Assembly (NCBI GenBank): GCA_902492755.1 | Contig: CABUNB010000006.1 | Location: 1-62,032 of the forward strand | Length of the DNA: 62,032 nucleotides | Direction of reading: 5' to 3' | Source of the DNA: an uncultured Collinsella sp. | Lineage (GTDB): Bacteria > Actinomycetota > Coriobacteriia > Coriobacteriales > Coriobacteriaceae | Shown: piece by piece, positions 51,506 through 60,461 of the stretch | How the letters are laid out: each line of letters starts with the position of its first letter | Position numbering within the stretch: the stretch's first letter is position 1 | The notes under the pieces: generated by a model | Databases searched by the model: none | Seen by the model: only the letters and a program-made list of their open reading frames with translations | Told to the model about the DNA's origin: nothing | Translations under genes and position numbers: made by a program

Positions 51506-52306
51506 ATGTCGATGTACGAGGTCTATTCGAACCTCAGGTCTTGTATCGAAGACGTCGAGAAGGGCGGCAGCCTTGACGCCCACATCGCACTCTACGCCCT
51601 TTCCCATCACGACGAGATCCCAGAGCTCTCAATAGAAGAACTTGCCCGCGCGTGCAATACATCGCCCGCGACCATCTCGCGCTTCTGCAGGCGCGTAAAC
51701 GGCTCGAGCTTTCGATCGTTCAAAGAGCAAGTTGACGACTTCAACGCTTGGCTCCAGCGTGAGACAACCGAGGCAAGGGCTCATAAGCAAATCGATATAC
51801 CCTGGTATTTCGATATCGTAGAGACCTCTTTGCTAGAAACAAAACGTCTGCTCACCGAGGATCGACTCGAACAGGCCGTTGACTGGCTTCTCGATGCGCA
51901 AAATGTCTACGTATACGGAAGCTCATTCTCCAATCTCGCCGCCCGCTCACTCTGCGAAAAGCTGAGCCGCGTAAACCGACTGTGCTTCTCATTTGGCTCC
52001 GTCAAGGGACAGGAAACGTCGCTCTGTCTGCTCCAACCCGACGATCTAGCCATCTTTGTATCGTTCTCAGGGAAGACGAGCCATATCTTCAATCTTTACG
52101 TTGAGGCCAAGCGGCGAGGTTGCCGCGTTATTTGGATATCGAGCAACATGGCATTCGATAACAACGGGGCGCGCGAGCTCTTGCTACCCGTGAGCGCGGA
52201 GTCACTCAGCGAGTACTCGACCGCCTTGGTTGAGGGCATGAGCCTACAAAGCGCGGTTAACGCTCTGTATATCAGCTGTGCAAATCGACTTCGGGCGCAG
52301 CGCTAG
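51506..52306 (+). CDS. RpiR/MurR-family sugar-phosphate regulator 1
   Basis: A 266-residue regulator with an N-terminal helix-turn-helix (SIEELARACNTSPATISRFCRRV) and a C-terminal SIS sugar-phosphate-binding domain (VYVYGSSFSNLAARSL, IFVSFSGKTSHIF). GGAG lies 8 nt before the ATG. By position it senses a phospho-sugar from the GH4/PTS genes directly upstream. Confidence 0.88.
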   Translation: MSMYEVYSNLRSCIEDVEKGGSLDAHIALYALSHHDEIPELSIEELARACNTSPATISRFCRRVNGSSFRSFKEQVDDFNAWLQRETTEARAHKQIDIPWYFDIVETSLLETKRLLTEDRLEQAVDWLLDAQNVYVYGSSFSNLAARSLCEKLSRVNRLCFSFGSVKGQETSLCLLQPDDLAIFVSFSGKTSHIFNLYVEAKRRGCRVIWISSNMAFDNNGARELLLPVSAESLSEYSTALVEGMSLQSAVNALYISCANRLRAQR

Positions 52307-52430
52307 CCGCAAACACGCTAGGACTGAAAAGGACGCACCTCACCGTCCCAAGGCGTCCGAATACACGATAGGCAGCGCCAAAAGAGAGCAGCGGGCACGT
52401 CATGTACTTGCCCATTCACCCCAAAACAGC

Positions 52431-52470
52431 ACAGGCTGGCGCCCGATTGAAGGATCGAACGCCAACCTGT
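52431..52470. terminator. Bidirectional hairpin between RpiR 1 and PTS 2
   Basis: Arms ACAGGCTGGCG and CGCCAACCTGT (one wobble) with an 18-nt loop, between convergent genes. On the minus strand GCTGTTTTGG follows, giving weak termination for the second PTS gene. Confidence 0.65.
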
Positions 52471-52498
52471 ATTAATCTTGATTGTGTGTTTGGGTCGT

Positions 52499-54061
52499 TT
52501 ACTCCATACCCAGTAGCTCGCGCATCTGAGTTGCGTAGTTAGATGCCATGTTGCCGTAGACAATCTGCACGCCGCCGTTGACATGCACGATGCCACGCGC
52601 TTCGAGCTTTTCGGTAAACTCGGCGTCGTCAACCACCTTGTCACAGTCATTGAGCTGGATGCGCAGACGGGTGAAGCAGGCCTCGACAGACTTAATATTG
52701 TTGTCGCCGCCCACTGCCTCAACGATGGCGGGAATGAGGTCGCTGATCACAGTCTTGGGAGCCTTTGCGGCCTCATCGTCGGACTCTTCCTCGCGGCCGG
52801 GAGTCTTAAGGTCCTTCTTAAGAATGATGAACTTGAAGACGAAGTAGTACACCACGAAGTAGATGGGGCCGAGGAACAGGATAGCCTGCCAGTTGGAGCC
52901 CTTGGCTGCACCCATAATGCCGTTAAAGATCAACGACAAGAGCGGGCCGCCGAAGGACGCGGAGCCAGCCACGTTGAACTGCAGGATATAGGTCAGCGCA
53001 TAGGCAAGACCAGCCATGAGAGCGTGGAACACGTAGAGGATGGGCGCGATAAACAGGAAAGAGTACTCGAGCGGCTCGGTAATGCCGGAGAGGATGCAAG
53101 GCACCACGATGGCAATCATGAGCGCTGCGGTCTTCTTCTTGTTCTTGGGAAGCGCCGTCTTGTAGAAGGCGAGTGCAGCGCCAGGCAGGCCGAACATGGC
53201 GAAGATAACCTTGCCGTTCATGACAAAACGGCTGACCTCGATGTTAAACGGCGTGCTGGGAGAGCCCAGGATCGCGTTGTAGATATTGATAGCGCCCTGA
53301 ACAGTCTGGCCGTCGATAGTCTCGACGCCACCGAGCGACGTGAAGAAGAACGGCAAATAGACAAAGTGATGCAGGCCAAAAGGCAGGAGCATGCGCTCGC
53401 CGGCGCCGTAGACAAATGCACCAAAGGCACCCGTAGTCTTGATGAACTCGGACAGCGCACCGAGAGCGTTCTGAATAAACGGGAAAACAAAGGACATGAC
53501 CAATGCGAGGATGCTGCATGAGAGCAGCGTCACCGCTGGGATAAAGCGCGTGCCGTTGAAGATGGAGAACACGGCAGGCAGCTCAATCTTGTAGTAACGG
53601 TTATGCAACCATGCGACGATTGCGCCCACCAGAAGACCGCCGATAACGCCAGTGTCGAGCGTGGTGATGCCGAGGATCGTGCTCTGGCCCGTCGTAAGAT
53701 TCGCGGGATCGATGACGCCAGTCGCCGTAAGGAACGTGCCCATCACGGAATTCATGCACATGTAGCCCAAAAAGCCACAAAGCGCCGCGGTAGCCTTCTC
53801 GGACTTGGCGAAGCCATAGGCGAGACAAATCGAGAAGATAACCGGGATGTTGTTCATAACGATGCTGGCAGCGGCCTTGAGAATCGAAAAGAAGATCGCA
53901 AAGCCCGGAGCAGCAAGCCAGGGAACAGCTGCCGTAAGGGTGGGGCTGGTAAAGGCATTGCCAAAGCCCTGAAGGATGCCGGCGATTGGCAGGATCAAGA
54001 CAGGCGTCATGAGGACTTTGCCCAGGCGCTGGAACTTTGCCAGCAGCTCATCTTTGTTCAT
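52499..54061 (-). CDS. PTS EIICB permease 2, alpha-glucoside/glucose type
   Basis: A 520-residue paralogue of the permease at 49848, with the same architecture: EIIC (ERMLLPFGLHHFVYLPFF, TEPLEYSFLF), a short charged linker and EIIB with Cys in ACFTRLRI. It lacks EIIA. It follows a second GH4 gene, whereas in the first locus GH4 also precedes the permease, so gene order is kept but the strand is reversed. Confidence 0.9.
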   Translation of the reverse strand: MNKDELLAKFQRLGKVLMTPVLILPIAGILQGFGNAFTSPTLTAAVPWLAAPGFAIFFSILKAAASIVMNNIPVIFSICLAYGFAKSEKATAALCGFLGYMCMNSVMGTFLTATGVIDPANLTTGQSTILGITTLDTGVIGGLLVGAIVAWLHNRYYKIELPAVFSIFNGTRFIPAVTLLSCSILALVMSFVFPFIQNALGALSEFIKTTGAFGAFVYGAGERMLLPFGLHHFVYLPFFFTSLGGVETIDGQTVQGAINIYNAILGSPSTPFNIEVSRFVMNGKVIFAMFGLPGAALAFYKTALPKNKKKTAALMIAIVVPCILSGITEPLEYSFLFIAPILYVFHALMAGLAYALTYILQFNVAGSASFGGPLLSLIFNGIMGAAKGSNWQAILFLGPIYFVVYYFVFKFIILKKDLKTPGREEESDDEAAKAPKTVISDLIPAIVEAVGGDNNIKSVEACFTRLRIQLNDCDKVVDDAEFTEKLEARGIVHVNGGVQIVYGNMASNYATQMRELLGME

Positions 54062-54083
54062 GGGATACCCCTCTTAAAGAAAC

Positions 54084-54114
54084 GGGGCGTGCAGCTCCAC
54101 AGCCCACACGCCCC
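54084..54114 (-). other. Hairpin between GH4 gene 2 and PTS gene 2
   Basis: A perfect 8-bp stem GGGGCGTG/CACGCCCC with a 15-nt loop in the 82-nt intercistronic gap, followed by GTTTCTTT on the minus strand. It could stabilise the upstream mRNA or attenuate the permease gene. Confidence 0.55.
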
Positions 54115-54143
54115 ATAACAGTTATCAAGCGCTATGGAACTAG

Positions 54144-55469
54144 CTACTTAAGCTCCGGCCAGTAATCCTTATTGGCCTCGATGAGCTTGTCGAGCACTTT
54201 GCGAGCCTTCTTTGCGTCACCGACCAGACGATTAAGCGTGAGTGCCTGCAGAGCCTTCTCGTAGGAACCCTCCATCCAAGCCTCAACAGTCAGGCGCTCA
54301 TAGGCGTACTGATTCTCCATAAGGCCGCGATAGAAGGTACCGATCTTGCCAACAGCATAGGGCTGCGGGCCATTGGCGCCCACGCTTGCCGCGACCTCGA
54401 CCATGGCGTCATCGGGCATACCCTCGATAATGCCGTTGTTGGGCACGATGACAATGAAGGTCTTGTTGGTGTTGCGATAAATGGCCGAGGTGATTTCCAC
54501 GATCATATCGCCATGAGCATCGTTCTGCACAACCGAGGAGTTCTTTGCGGTGCCGACTTTGGCAACACGCTCGCACTCGGCGAACACGCGCTTCTCACGA
54601 CCGTTGATAACCTCGTCGGAGCGAGTGTAGTCGGGGTCGAGGTGAGCGACCTTGTACTCGGGATACAGATAGTACTGCAGATAAGTGTTGGGCAGATAGT
54701 CGGGGAAGTCCTCGAGCATGTCCTTGACCATGGCGTAGGTATCAAGCCAGGACTGGTCACGCTGCTCGGCATCGGCAGGAAGGAAGCCGTTCTTCTCCGT
54801 GTACTCCTTAATCTGCGGGACGAGGTCATGGCCCTCTTCATCGTAGATGTGCTTGAACCAACCGAAGTGATTGAGGCCAAAGTACACGGGCTCCGTCTTG
54901 CTCATATCGCGACCGAGCAGGCGACCGTAAGAGCGCATGAGGTTGACAGGCTGGTCGCAGATGTTGAGGACGCGATGCTCATCGGGCAGGACGCGCTCGA
55001 GACCATATGCCACAATAGCAGCCGGGTTGGTGTAGTTGATAATCCACGCCTCCGGGCTATGAGCGCGAACATCGTTGACGATCTCAACCATGTCATGCAT
55101 GGAGCGCATACCGTAAGCCATGCCGCCAGGGCCCACCGTTTCCTGGCCGATGATTCCCATATGCAGCGGAATCTTCTCGTCCTTGCTGCGCATCTCGTAG
55201 CCGCCGGTACGAATCTGGCAGAGCACAAAGTCGACGTCAGTGTAAGCCTCGTCCTTATCGGTGGTGTAACCAAACTCCACACCGGGCTCCTCCTCGGCGA
55301 AGAGGATCTTGCCAAACTCGCCAATCGGGCGCTGACGCTCGGCATCGATGTCATAAAGCATCACGCGGTTCAGCGGCAGAATGTCCATGTGCTTGGTCAG
55401 GGCTTTAAGAATGCCAGGGCACCACGTGGAGCCGCCGCCAACGATCACAATATTGAGCTTATCCTTCAT
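54144..55469 (-). CDS. GH4 phospho-glucosidase 2
   Basis: A 441-residue GH4 enzyme of the same length as the one at 48498 but clearly diverged. The Rossmann loop is GGGSTWCPG and the metal motif is LNICDQPVNL. The CD-x-P form again groups it with 6-phospho-alpha-glucosidases rather than the CN-x-P beta enzymes, though Gln replaces Met. It is probably the partner of the second permease and works on a different phospho-disaccharide. Confidence 0.87.
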   Translation of the reverse strand: MKDKLNIVIVGGGSTWCPGILKALTKHMDILPLNRVMLYDIDAERQRPIGEFGKILFAEEEPGVEFGYTTDKDEAYTDVDFVLCQIRTGGYEMRSKDEKIPLHMGIIGQETVGPGGMAYGMRSMHDMVEIVNDVRAHSPEAWIINYTNPAAIVAYGLERVLPDEHRVLNICDQPVNLMRSYGRLLGRDMSKTEPVYFGLNHFGWFKHIYDEEGHDLVPQIKEYTEKNGFLPADAEQRDQSWLDTYAMVKDMLEDFPDYLPNTYLQYYLYPEYKVAHLDPDYTRSDEVINGREKRVFAECERVAKVGTAKNSSVVQNDAHGDMIVEITSAIYRNTNKTFIVIVPNNGIIEGMPDDAMVEVAASVGANGPQPYAVGKIGTFYRGLMENQYAYERLTVEAWMEGSYEKALQALTLNRLVGDAKKARKVLDKLIEANKDYWPELK

Positions 55470-55581
55470 GTTCCGTCCCTCCAGGGTTGGCTGATCGGTG
55501 TTCTCGAAGACCTTGGGCTCCGCGGTTGTCCTCGGCTTGCTTCGTTTCGATTGATATTTTGCGATATAAGGTCATTTGAGA

Positions 55582-55612
55582 GTCCCCGTGTGGGCCAATG
55601 CGAAACGGGGAC
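55582..55612. repeat. Inverted repeat between GH4 gene 2 and RpiR 2
   Basis: Perfect 8-bp arms GTCCCCGT and ACGGGGAC with a 15-nt spacer, in the divergent gap that must hold both promoters. It may be an operator or one more dispersed repeat with a GTCCCC core. Confidence 0.5.
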
Positions 55613-55767
55613 ACATGATTTCGCTCACGACACAGATATGTGTAGGCAGACACGCGCGTTTGCCCAGTTCATGGGCAATAGGCAATCTTGACCGATTACC
55701 GATTTCTCACCTGGCTACACAAAGCGGTACCATATGTACGGCGAGATGCGAGGGGCTGAAACATCTT

Positions 55768-56517
55768 ATGAAAGATCAAGAATCTTTTTATGATCATGTG
55801 CGAGCTGGCGAGAGCAAGCTCAACGATCTCGAAAGCGAGATCATGCGCTACATCATCGAGCTGCGTGATGATATTGACGATGTCACGCTTAAGAACGTTG
55901 CTGAACGGTTCTTCGTCGCTCCCAATACAATCGTCAGGCTTGCCCATAAGCTTGGCTTCTCGGGGTTTACGGAGCTCAAACAATCGTATTCCGCCTCGCT
56001 CGACCGCAATCGATTCACTATCGAGGCACTTCCTCTTGATACCCAGCTCGTACAGACCAAAGATCTGCTTAACGACAGGGTCATCGATTCGGTTGTGAGT
56101 CTTATCCAGGATGCCTCGCATATCGTGTTCTTCTGCTCGGGCTTTTCGAAATACCCGTGCCTCGAGATGGCTGAAAAGCTCAAAATAATGGGCAAGAACA
56201 CCGATACGCTCAGTGAACGTCATGTCATGAGGCATTACGCAGAGCTCCTCGGCAAAAACGACCTGGTCTTCAGCGTTTCCGTAAGCGGCGAGACGCAGGT
56301 GTCTATTGACGCCACATCGATAGCCAAAACGCGCGGATGCAAGGTCGTCACGCTCACCGGCTTTTCTCGGAATTCTCTCTCGAAACTAGCCGACTACCCT
56401 ATCTACACCGTGCAAAAAGAAATCCGCTTGGGCAGCATGGACCTCGACAGTCGATTGATGTTCTATTACGTATTTGAGTTGATATTCGAACGGTATTTCA
56501 AATTGGCCAGGAAATAG
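55768..56517 (+). CDS. RpiR/MurR-family sugar-phosphate regulator 2
   Basis: A 249-residue regulator with a helix-turn-helix (TLKNVAERFFVAPNTIVRLAHKLG) and an SIS domain (IVFFCSGFSKYPCLEMAEKL, VFSVSVSGETQVSID). The frame is open upstream to 55576, but the extra 64 residues show no family similarity; ATG 55768 follows GAGGGG by 12 nt. It is divergent from the second GH4/PTS genes and probably controls them. Confidence 0.85.
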   Translation: MKDQESFYDHVRAGESKLNDLESEIMRYIIELRDDIDDVTLKNVAERFFVAPNTIVRLAHKLGFSGFTELKQSYSASLDRNRFTIEALPLDTQLVQTKDLLNDRVIDSVVSLIQDASHIVFFCSGFSKYPCLEMAEKLKIMGKNTDTLSERHVMRHYAELLGKNDLVFSVSVSGETQVSIDATSIAKTRGCKVVTLTGFSRNSLSKLADYPIYTVQKEIRLGSMDLDSRLMFYYVFELIFERYFKLARK

Positions 56518-56609
56518 CGCTGGGTACAAATCGCTGCCGTCTAGGTCCTTTCGCAAAATGATTCGCCCACCGGGAGCGCAAGCAGGCAAGGGGATAGGAG
56601 CCCTTCCTC

Positions 56610-56640
56610 ATGTGGCAAAGGGACAGTCCCTTTGCCACAT
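56610..56640. repeat. GTGACAAAGGG palindrome family, perfect copy
   Basis: A perfect palindrome with 15-bp arms, ATGTGGCAAAGGGAC and GTCCCTTTGCCACAT, around one base. It is about 93 nt after the RpiR 2 stop, in a 290-nt gap that otherwise holds only the promoter of the next gene pair. Confidence 0.8.
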
Positions 56641-56753
56641 TCCTTCGCAGTATCTCCAGACCATATTTCGCGTATTCGAAGTACACGAAATTGTCGAGTG
56701 AGACAATTGGACGGCGGTTTCTCGTTCATGCCCTCTCCTTGCCTCTGTATTCT

Positions 56754-56797
56754 TTGAAATATATGTCGTAGGACGTTATTATGTAATTGTCTTACGA
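56754..56797 (+). promoter_or_regulatory. Promoter and operator of the RelB/YafQ-type pair
   Basis: TTGAAA and TATTAT stand 17 nt apart, each matching 5 of 6 consensus bases. An inverted repeat TCGTAGGAC ... GTCTTACGA (56766-56774 with 56789-56797) brackets the -10 box, as expected for autorepression by the antitoxin. Confidence 0.7.
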
Positions 56798-56809
56798 AAG
56801 GAGATAGCC

Positions 56810-57073
56810 ATGAGTTCTGTTACCGTACGCGTCGACGAGCAGACCAAGCTCGACGCCTCCCGCATCGTCGAGGACTTTGGCTTCGACCTGTCTTCCGTCA
56901 CCCGAGCTTTCTACCGCCAGATCGTGCGCGAGCGCCGCATACCCTTGAACCTAGCCTATCCGGAGCCCAACGAGGAGAGTCTGCGAAGCATCCGCGAAGC
57001 CGACGAGATCATCGCAAAAGGCGGGCATGGCTACAAGAACGCTGACGAGATGTTCTCTGCAATGGGACTCTAG
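56810..57073 (+). CDS. RelB/DinJ-family antitoxin
   Basis: An 87-residue protein whose N-terminus (SSVTVRVDEQTKLDASRIVEDFGFDLSSVTRAF) is the ribbon-helix-helix domain of RelB/DinJ. The ribosome site AAGGAG lies 6 nt before the start. The toxin gene begins 2 nt after its stop. Confidence 0.87.
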   Translation: MSSVTVRVDEQTKLDASRIVEDFGFDLSSVTRAFYRQIVRERRIPLNLAYPEPNEESLRSIREADEIIAKGGHGYKNADEMFSAMGL

Positions 57074-57075
57074 CG

Positions 57076-57366
57076 ATGCTGGAGATTCAGTTCACCCCGC
57101 AGTTCCAGAAGGATTCGAAGAGGCTGTCCAAGAAGCACTACAACCTTGACCTGCTCAAGGAGGTTATCGACCTCGTTGCGGAAGACACCGATGAATCCAG
57201 GAGCATTTTGAGGCAACGGCACAATATGCACATGCTCAAAGGAAACTGGTCCGGCAGCAACGAGTGCCACGTTGCCAATGCCGGCGACTGGCTCGTCATC
57301 TGGAGAACGGGCAACGGTCTTGCGGTCTTCCAGAGAACCGGTCCCCACGATGAGCTGTTTCGCTAA
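57076..57366 (+). CDS. YafQ-family mRNA-interferase toxin
   Basis: A 96-residue RelE-fold toxin. The C-terminal WLVIWRTGNGLAVFQRTGPHDELF matches YafQ, including the catalytic His in GPHDELF, and basic and His residues (RQRHNMHML) fit the active site. It should cleave mRNA on the ribosome. It converges with the protease gene only 8 nt away. Confidence 0.87.
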   Translation: MLEIQFTPQFQKDSKRLSKKHYNLDLLKEVIDLVAEDTDESRSILRQRHNMHMLKGNWSGSNECHVANAGDWLVIWRTGNGLAVFQRTGPHDELFR

Positions 57367-57374
57367 ATGATTAT

Positions 57375-58235
57375 TTAGCTTAGTGTTGAGTGGTTGTCAC
57401 TGCTTTGATTTGAGTCGTCGTATTCAATGTCAATCTGTTGTTTTGCCACGCTCTGGACCTGCGATATTATTTCCCGTATGCATTCAACAGGATGAACGTT
57501 GGCCAAGCCGCTGTTTTCTTCGCGTATTTCAACGGTCCTTCCAGTTTGGGCGTCCACTAAGGGAACCTGGTAAGGGATGTACGAGTGAACAATCCCTGCC
57601 AATAAACTTTTTGGCAGGGATTTAGTCTCTCCTATAGAAAGCACCTCCGGTCTAGACACAATAGGGCTCCCCGAATTCCCGGGGAAATTCTGTATATCGA
57701 TTAAGAAATTTCCCGTTTCACTAATTTGCGACTCATCAATTCGAGACACGCAGCCCATCCGACAAATTGGAGTCAGAGAGCCTTCGTTTACCAATCCAAG
57801 AGGAAATCCCAGCATGTAGATGAGACTTCCTTCATTGAATCCATTGCTGCGCAATTGAACCGAATCAGACGCATCGCAGTCAATATCAAAAGCATAGTAC
57901 GCAATATTATTGCTCGTTATGAATTCTGAATTTAACGGTAGAACAGCGATATCGATATTCGGGTTTGGATGCATGAGATATTGGGGTTGGCCGTTCTCCG
58001 ATACCGATGCGGGAACCTCCAACAAAGAGTTTGCCTCTTGATTGATCATCCGAAGCACGACGCTCGTCTTGCCTTCAAATACATGCCTGTTGCTTACCAA
58101 ATACGGTTTGCCAACTCCATACACCCCCGTATTTCGAATAACGAAAAATCCAGTTCCTATCCATCTCGTAACGTCATCTGCCTTGACGCCAATCGCCACG
58201 GTTGCATTTAAGAAATGATCAGGAATAATCGACAT
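57375..58235 (-). CDS. Trypsin-like serine protease, AT-rich and probably transferred
   Basis: A 286-residue S1-type protease. The catalytic triad is visible as His in LVSNRHVFEG, Asp in NIDIAVLPL and Ser in FPGNSGSPIVS. There is no signal peptide or membrane helix, so it is probably cytoplasmic. ATG 58235 has GGAGG at 7 nt. Base composition is clearly more AT-rich than the neighbours, and it lies between a toxin pair and an integrase, both signs of acquisition. A defence role is possible but unproven. Confidence 0.82.
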   Translation of the reverse strand: MSIIPDHFLNATVAIGVKADDVTRWIGTGFFVIRNTGVYGVGKPYLVSNRHVFEGKTSVVLRMINQEANSLLEVPASVSENGQPQYLMHPNPNIDIAVLPLNSEFITSNNIAYYAFDIDCDASDSVQLRSNGFNEGSLIYMLGFPLGLVNEGSLTPICRMGCVSRIDESQISETGNFLIDIQNFPGNSGSPIVSRPEVLSIGETKSLPKSLLAGIVHSYIPYQVPLVDAQTGRTVEIREENSGLANVHPVECIREIISQVQSVAKQQIDIEYDDSNQSSDNHSTLS

Positions 58236-58237
58236 TT

Positions 58238-58433
58238 CTACTCCTCCAGACAATCGGAACAATTTAAATAGTCGATGATGAAATAAGGACTCATGCTGTG
58301 TCGTGATGCGAGCGAAAGCGGCTTCTTGGATGAAGCCACCTCGCATCTCGACATCACGTCTTTGGGCGCCACTTCGATTCTAGCTATCTTAAACCAGCAG
58401 CCAAAATCTCCAGTACTGTCGCGATAGTATTCA
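58238..58433 (-). pseudogene. Truncated gene fragment upstream of the protease
   Basis: An open frame of about 65 codons ends in CSDCLEE-stop 2 nt before the protease ATG and contains its ribosome site, as in a coupled operon. Its 5' part runs into the IS end at 58434. It looks like the C-terminal remnant of a gene cut by the insertion. No family was recognised. Confidence 0.4.
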
Positions 58434-58498
58434 GGTATCGGATTCCCACATTCATCCGTACATGTACGGATGAATGTGGGAAGTGTTCGGATGAAGTT
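58434..58498 (-). mobile_element. Solo insertion-sequence end, copy 2
   Basis: A 65-nt block matching 21720-21784 in inverted orientation with only a handful of differences. At its core, 58443-58482 is a perfect 40-nt palindrome with 20-bp arms (one arm starts TTCCCACATTCATCC). No transposase adjoins it, so it is a solo end or a remnant. Confidence 0.7.
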
Positions 58499-58619
58499 GC
58501 CAATCAAGGAAAGCTCTACGAATCGCTGCTGGGTTAGGAAGCTGGCATTTCAACCGCCTCGCTACGGTAGAATGGGCCCATCGTTTGCGAGGCTCCCTTC
58601 ATAGAGAAAGGAGGCTCAC

Positions 58620-59812
58620 ATGGCCGAAAGAAGAGACAGCAAGAATCGCATCTTGAGGCCCGGAGAGAGCCAGCGCACTGACGGCAGGTACATGTACAGA
58701 TACACCGACTTCAGCGGCAAACGACGCGCTGTCTACAGCTGGACGCTTACCGATAAGGACTTCGCTCCCAAGGGCAAGAAGCGGGGCACATCGCTTCGAG
58801 CCCAAGAGAAGCAGATCGAATTCGATATACTCAACCAGGTCGTTCCCAATGGAAACAATCTTACGGTTCTCAGCCTTGCGGAAGCGTATACGTCTCTGCG
58901 AGCCGGGGTGCGGAGCAGCACCCGCGCCGGCTACAAAACGGTGCTCAACGTCCTGCGTAAAGACCCTTTTGGGTCTCGTCGCATCGACAAGGTGACGTTT
59001 GCGGAGGCCAAGGCGTGGCTCGCGCGTCCTCAAACCGTGGATGGTCGCGGCTACAGCAGCATCCATTCGATTCGGGGCGTCCTTCGTCCCGCCTTTCGGA
59101 TGGCCGTCGAAAACGACTGGATTCGAAAGAACCCCTTCGACTTCGAGCTGGCCACGGTCGTGGTGAACGATTCGGTGACACGGGAAGCGCTGACGCGGAA
59201 ACAAGAGCGCAGGTTCCTTGAGCTCGTCAAGGCCGACCGTCACTACTCGCGTTATTACGAGGGCATCTTCATCCTGTTCAAAACCGGGTTGAGGATATCC
59301 GAGTTCCGCGGCCTGACAATTGCCGATATCGACTTCGGGGCGCGACGCATTCGGGTCGAGCGGCAGCTACAGAGGACAAGCGACATGCGCTACGTGATCA
59401 AGGCGCCGAAGACCGAGAAGGGCATCCGGTTCGTCCCGATGTCCGATGAGGTTGCCGAGTGCTTCCCAAGGTCATTGCACAGAGACCCGCGCCGGAAAAC
59501 GAACCCGAAATCGATGGCCTGAGCGGCTTTCTGTACTTGGACAAGAACGGTATGCCCTTGCTCGCCTTGCATTGGGAGCACTACTTCCAGCGCATCGTCG
59601 CCAAGTTCAACTCGATCTACAAGGAGGAGATCCCCAAGGTGACACCTCATGTCTGCCGTCATACGTTCTGCAGCAACCAGGCTCGCGCCGGGATGAATCC
59701 CAAGGTGCTCCAGTACGTGATGGGCCACAGCGAAATCGGGGTGACGCTCAACACGTACACGCATCTTGGCTTCGAGGAGGCTCGCGAGGAGATGAACCGG
59801 CTATCCGTCTAA
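58620..59812 (+). pseudogene. Tyrosine-type integrase (Tn916/phage-like), frameshifted
   Basis: An integrase of about 397 codons split in two frames. The first part has an N-terminal arm-binding domain, a core-binding domain (VLSLAEAYTSLR) and the first catalytic Arg in KTGLRISEFRGL. The second has HVCRHTF, GHSEIGVT and the nucleophile region NTYTH. Near 59474 the reading frame needs one more C (CTTCCCAAGG instead of CTTCCCCAAGG) to join the halves. The gene is probably dead; it marks an old integrated element on its left. AAGGAGG precedes the start. Confidence 0.85.
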
Positions 59813-59977
59813 ACATGCGTGGTGTACGGAGCTCGGTTTTACACCATTTCCTACACCGCATCGGGATGAAAATACCGGTTCGTATATGAGAGGAAGCGTT
59901 TTACGGAGTATCGGAAGTCGAAGTAGGATATATGCTGTTATCTGCACTTTTGCTCATATATGAAAGGGTTTGGGACG

Positions 59978-60424
59978 ATGCATAGAATCCTGTTCGTCTG
60001 CCATGGGAATATCTGTCGCTCGACGATGGCTGAGTCGGTGTTTACCGAGCTGGTGCGCCGCGCTGGGCGCGCGGGCGAGTTTGTCATCGATTCTGCAGCG
60101 ACCTCAACTGAGGAGATCGGCAACCCGCCGCACCACGGTACCGTTGCCAAGCTGCGTGAAGTCGGGATTCCTGTCGTTGCCCACCGTGCGCGCCAGGTGC
60201 GTCGCGCGGAGTATGGCGACTGGGATCACATTGTCTATATGGATGCTGAGAACGCGCGTGGCCTGCGTCGCATCTTTGGCGACGACCCCGACGGCAAGAT
60301 TACGCGCTTGCTCGATTGGACCGAGCGCCCCGGCGACGTGGCCGATCCCTGGTACACCGGCAACTTCGACGCCACCTACCGCGATGTGCTCGCCGGCTGC
60401 ACCGCTATGCTCGAGCAGCTGTAA
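59978..60424 (+). CDS. Low-molecular-weight protein-tyrosine-phosphatase
   Basis: A 148-residue phosphatase with the P-loop VCHGNICRS and the general-acid motif DPWY. It removes phosphate from tyrosine residues, often on exopolysaccharide kinases, though none is nearby. ATG 59978 follows AAGGG and matches the family start; an in-frame ATG six codons earlier lacks a ribosome site. Confidence 0.92.
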   Translation: MHRILFVCHGNICRSTMAESVFTELVRRAGRAGEFVIDSAATSTEEIGNPPHHGTVAKLREVGIPVVAHRARQVRRAEYGDWDHIVYMDAENARGLRRIFGDDPDGKITRLLDWTERPGDVADPWYTGNFDATYRDVLAGCTAMLEQL

Positions 60425-60461
60425 GTTCGCGGGCGCGCGAGGTGCGCCATTGGCATAAAAC

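Noticed and set aside
55576..55767. N-terminal extension of 64 residues on RpiR 2
   Set aside because: The extra residues show no RpiR similarity and overlap the region needed for the divergent promoters.
39413..56640. Treating the GTGACAAAGGG palindromes as ordinary rho-independent terminators
   Set aside because: They lack following T runs on either strand and share a common sequence at unrelated genes, which fits a repeat family better.
58238..58507. An 89-codon frame starting inside the IS end as a complete gene
   Set aside because: Its first third is translated IS-end palindrome, so only the 3' part is kept, as a probable gene remnant.
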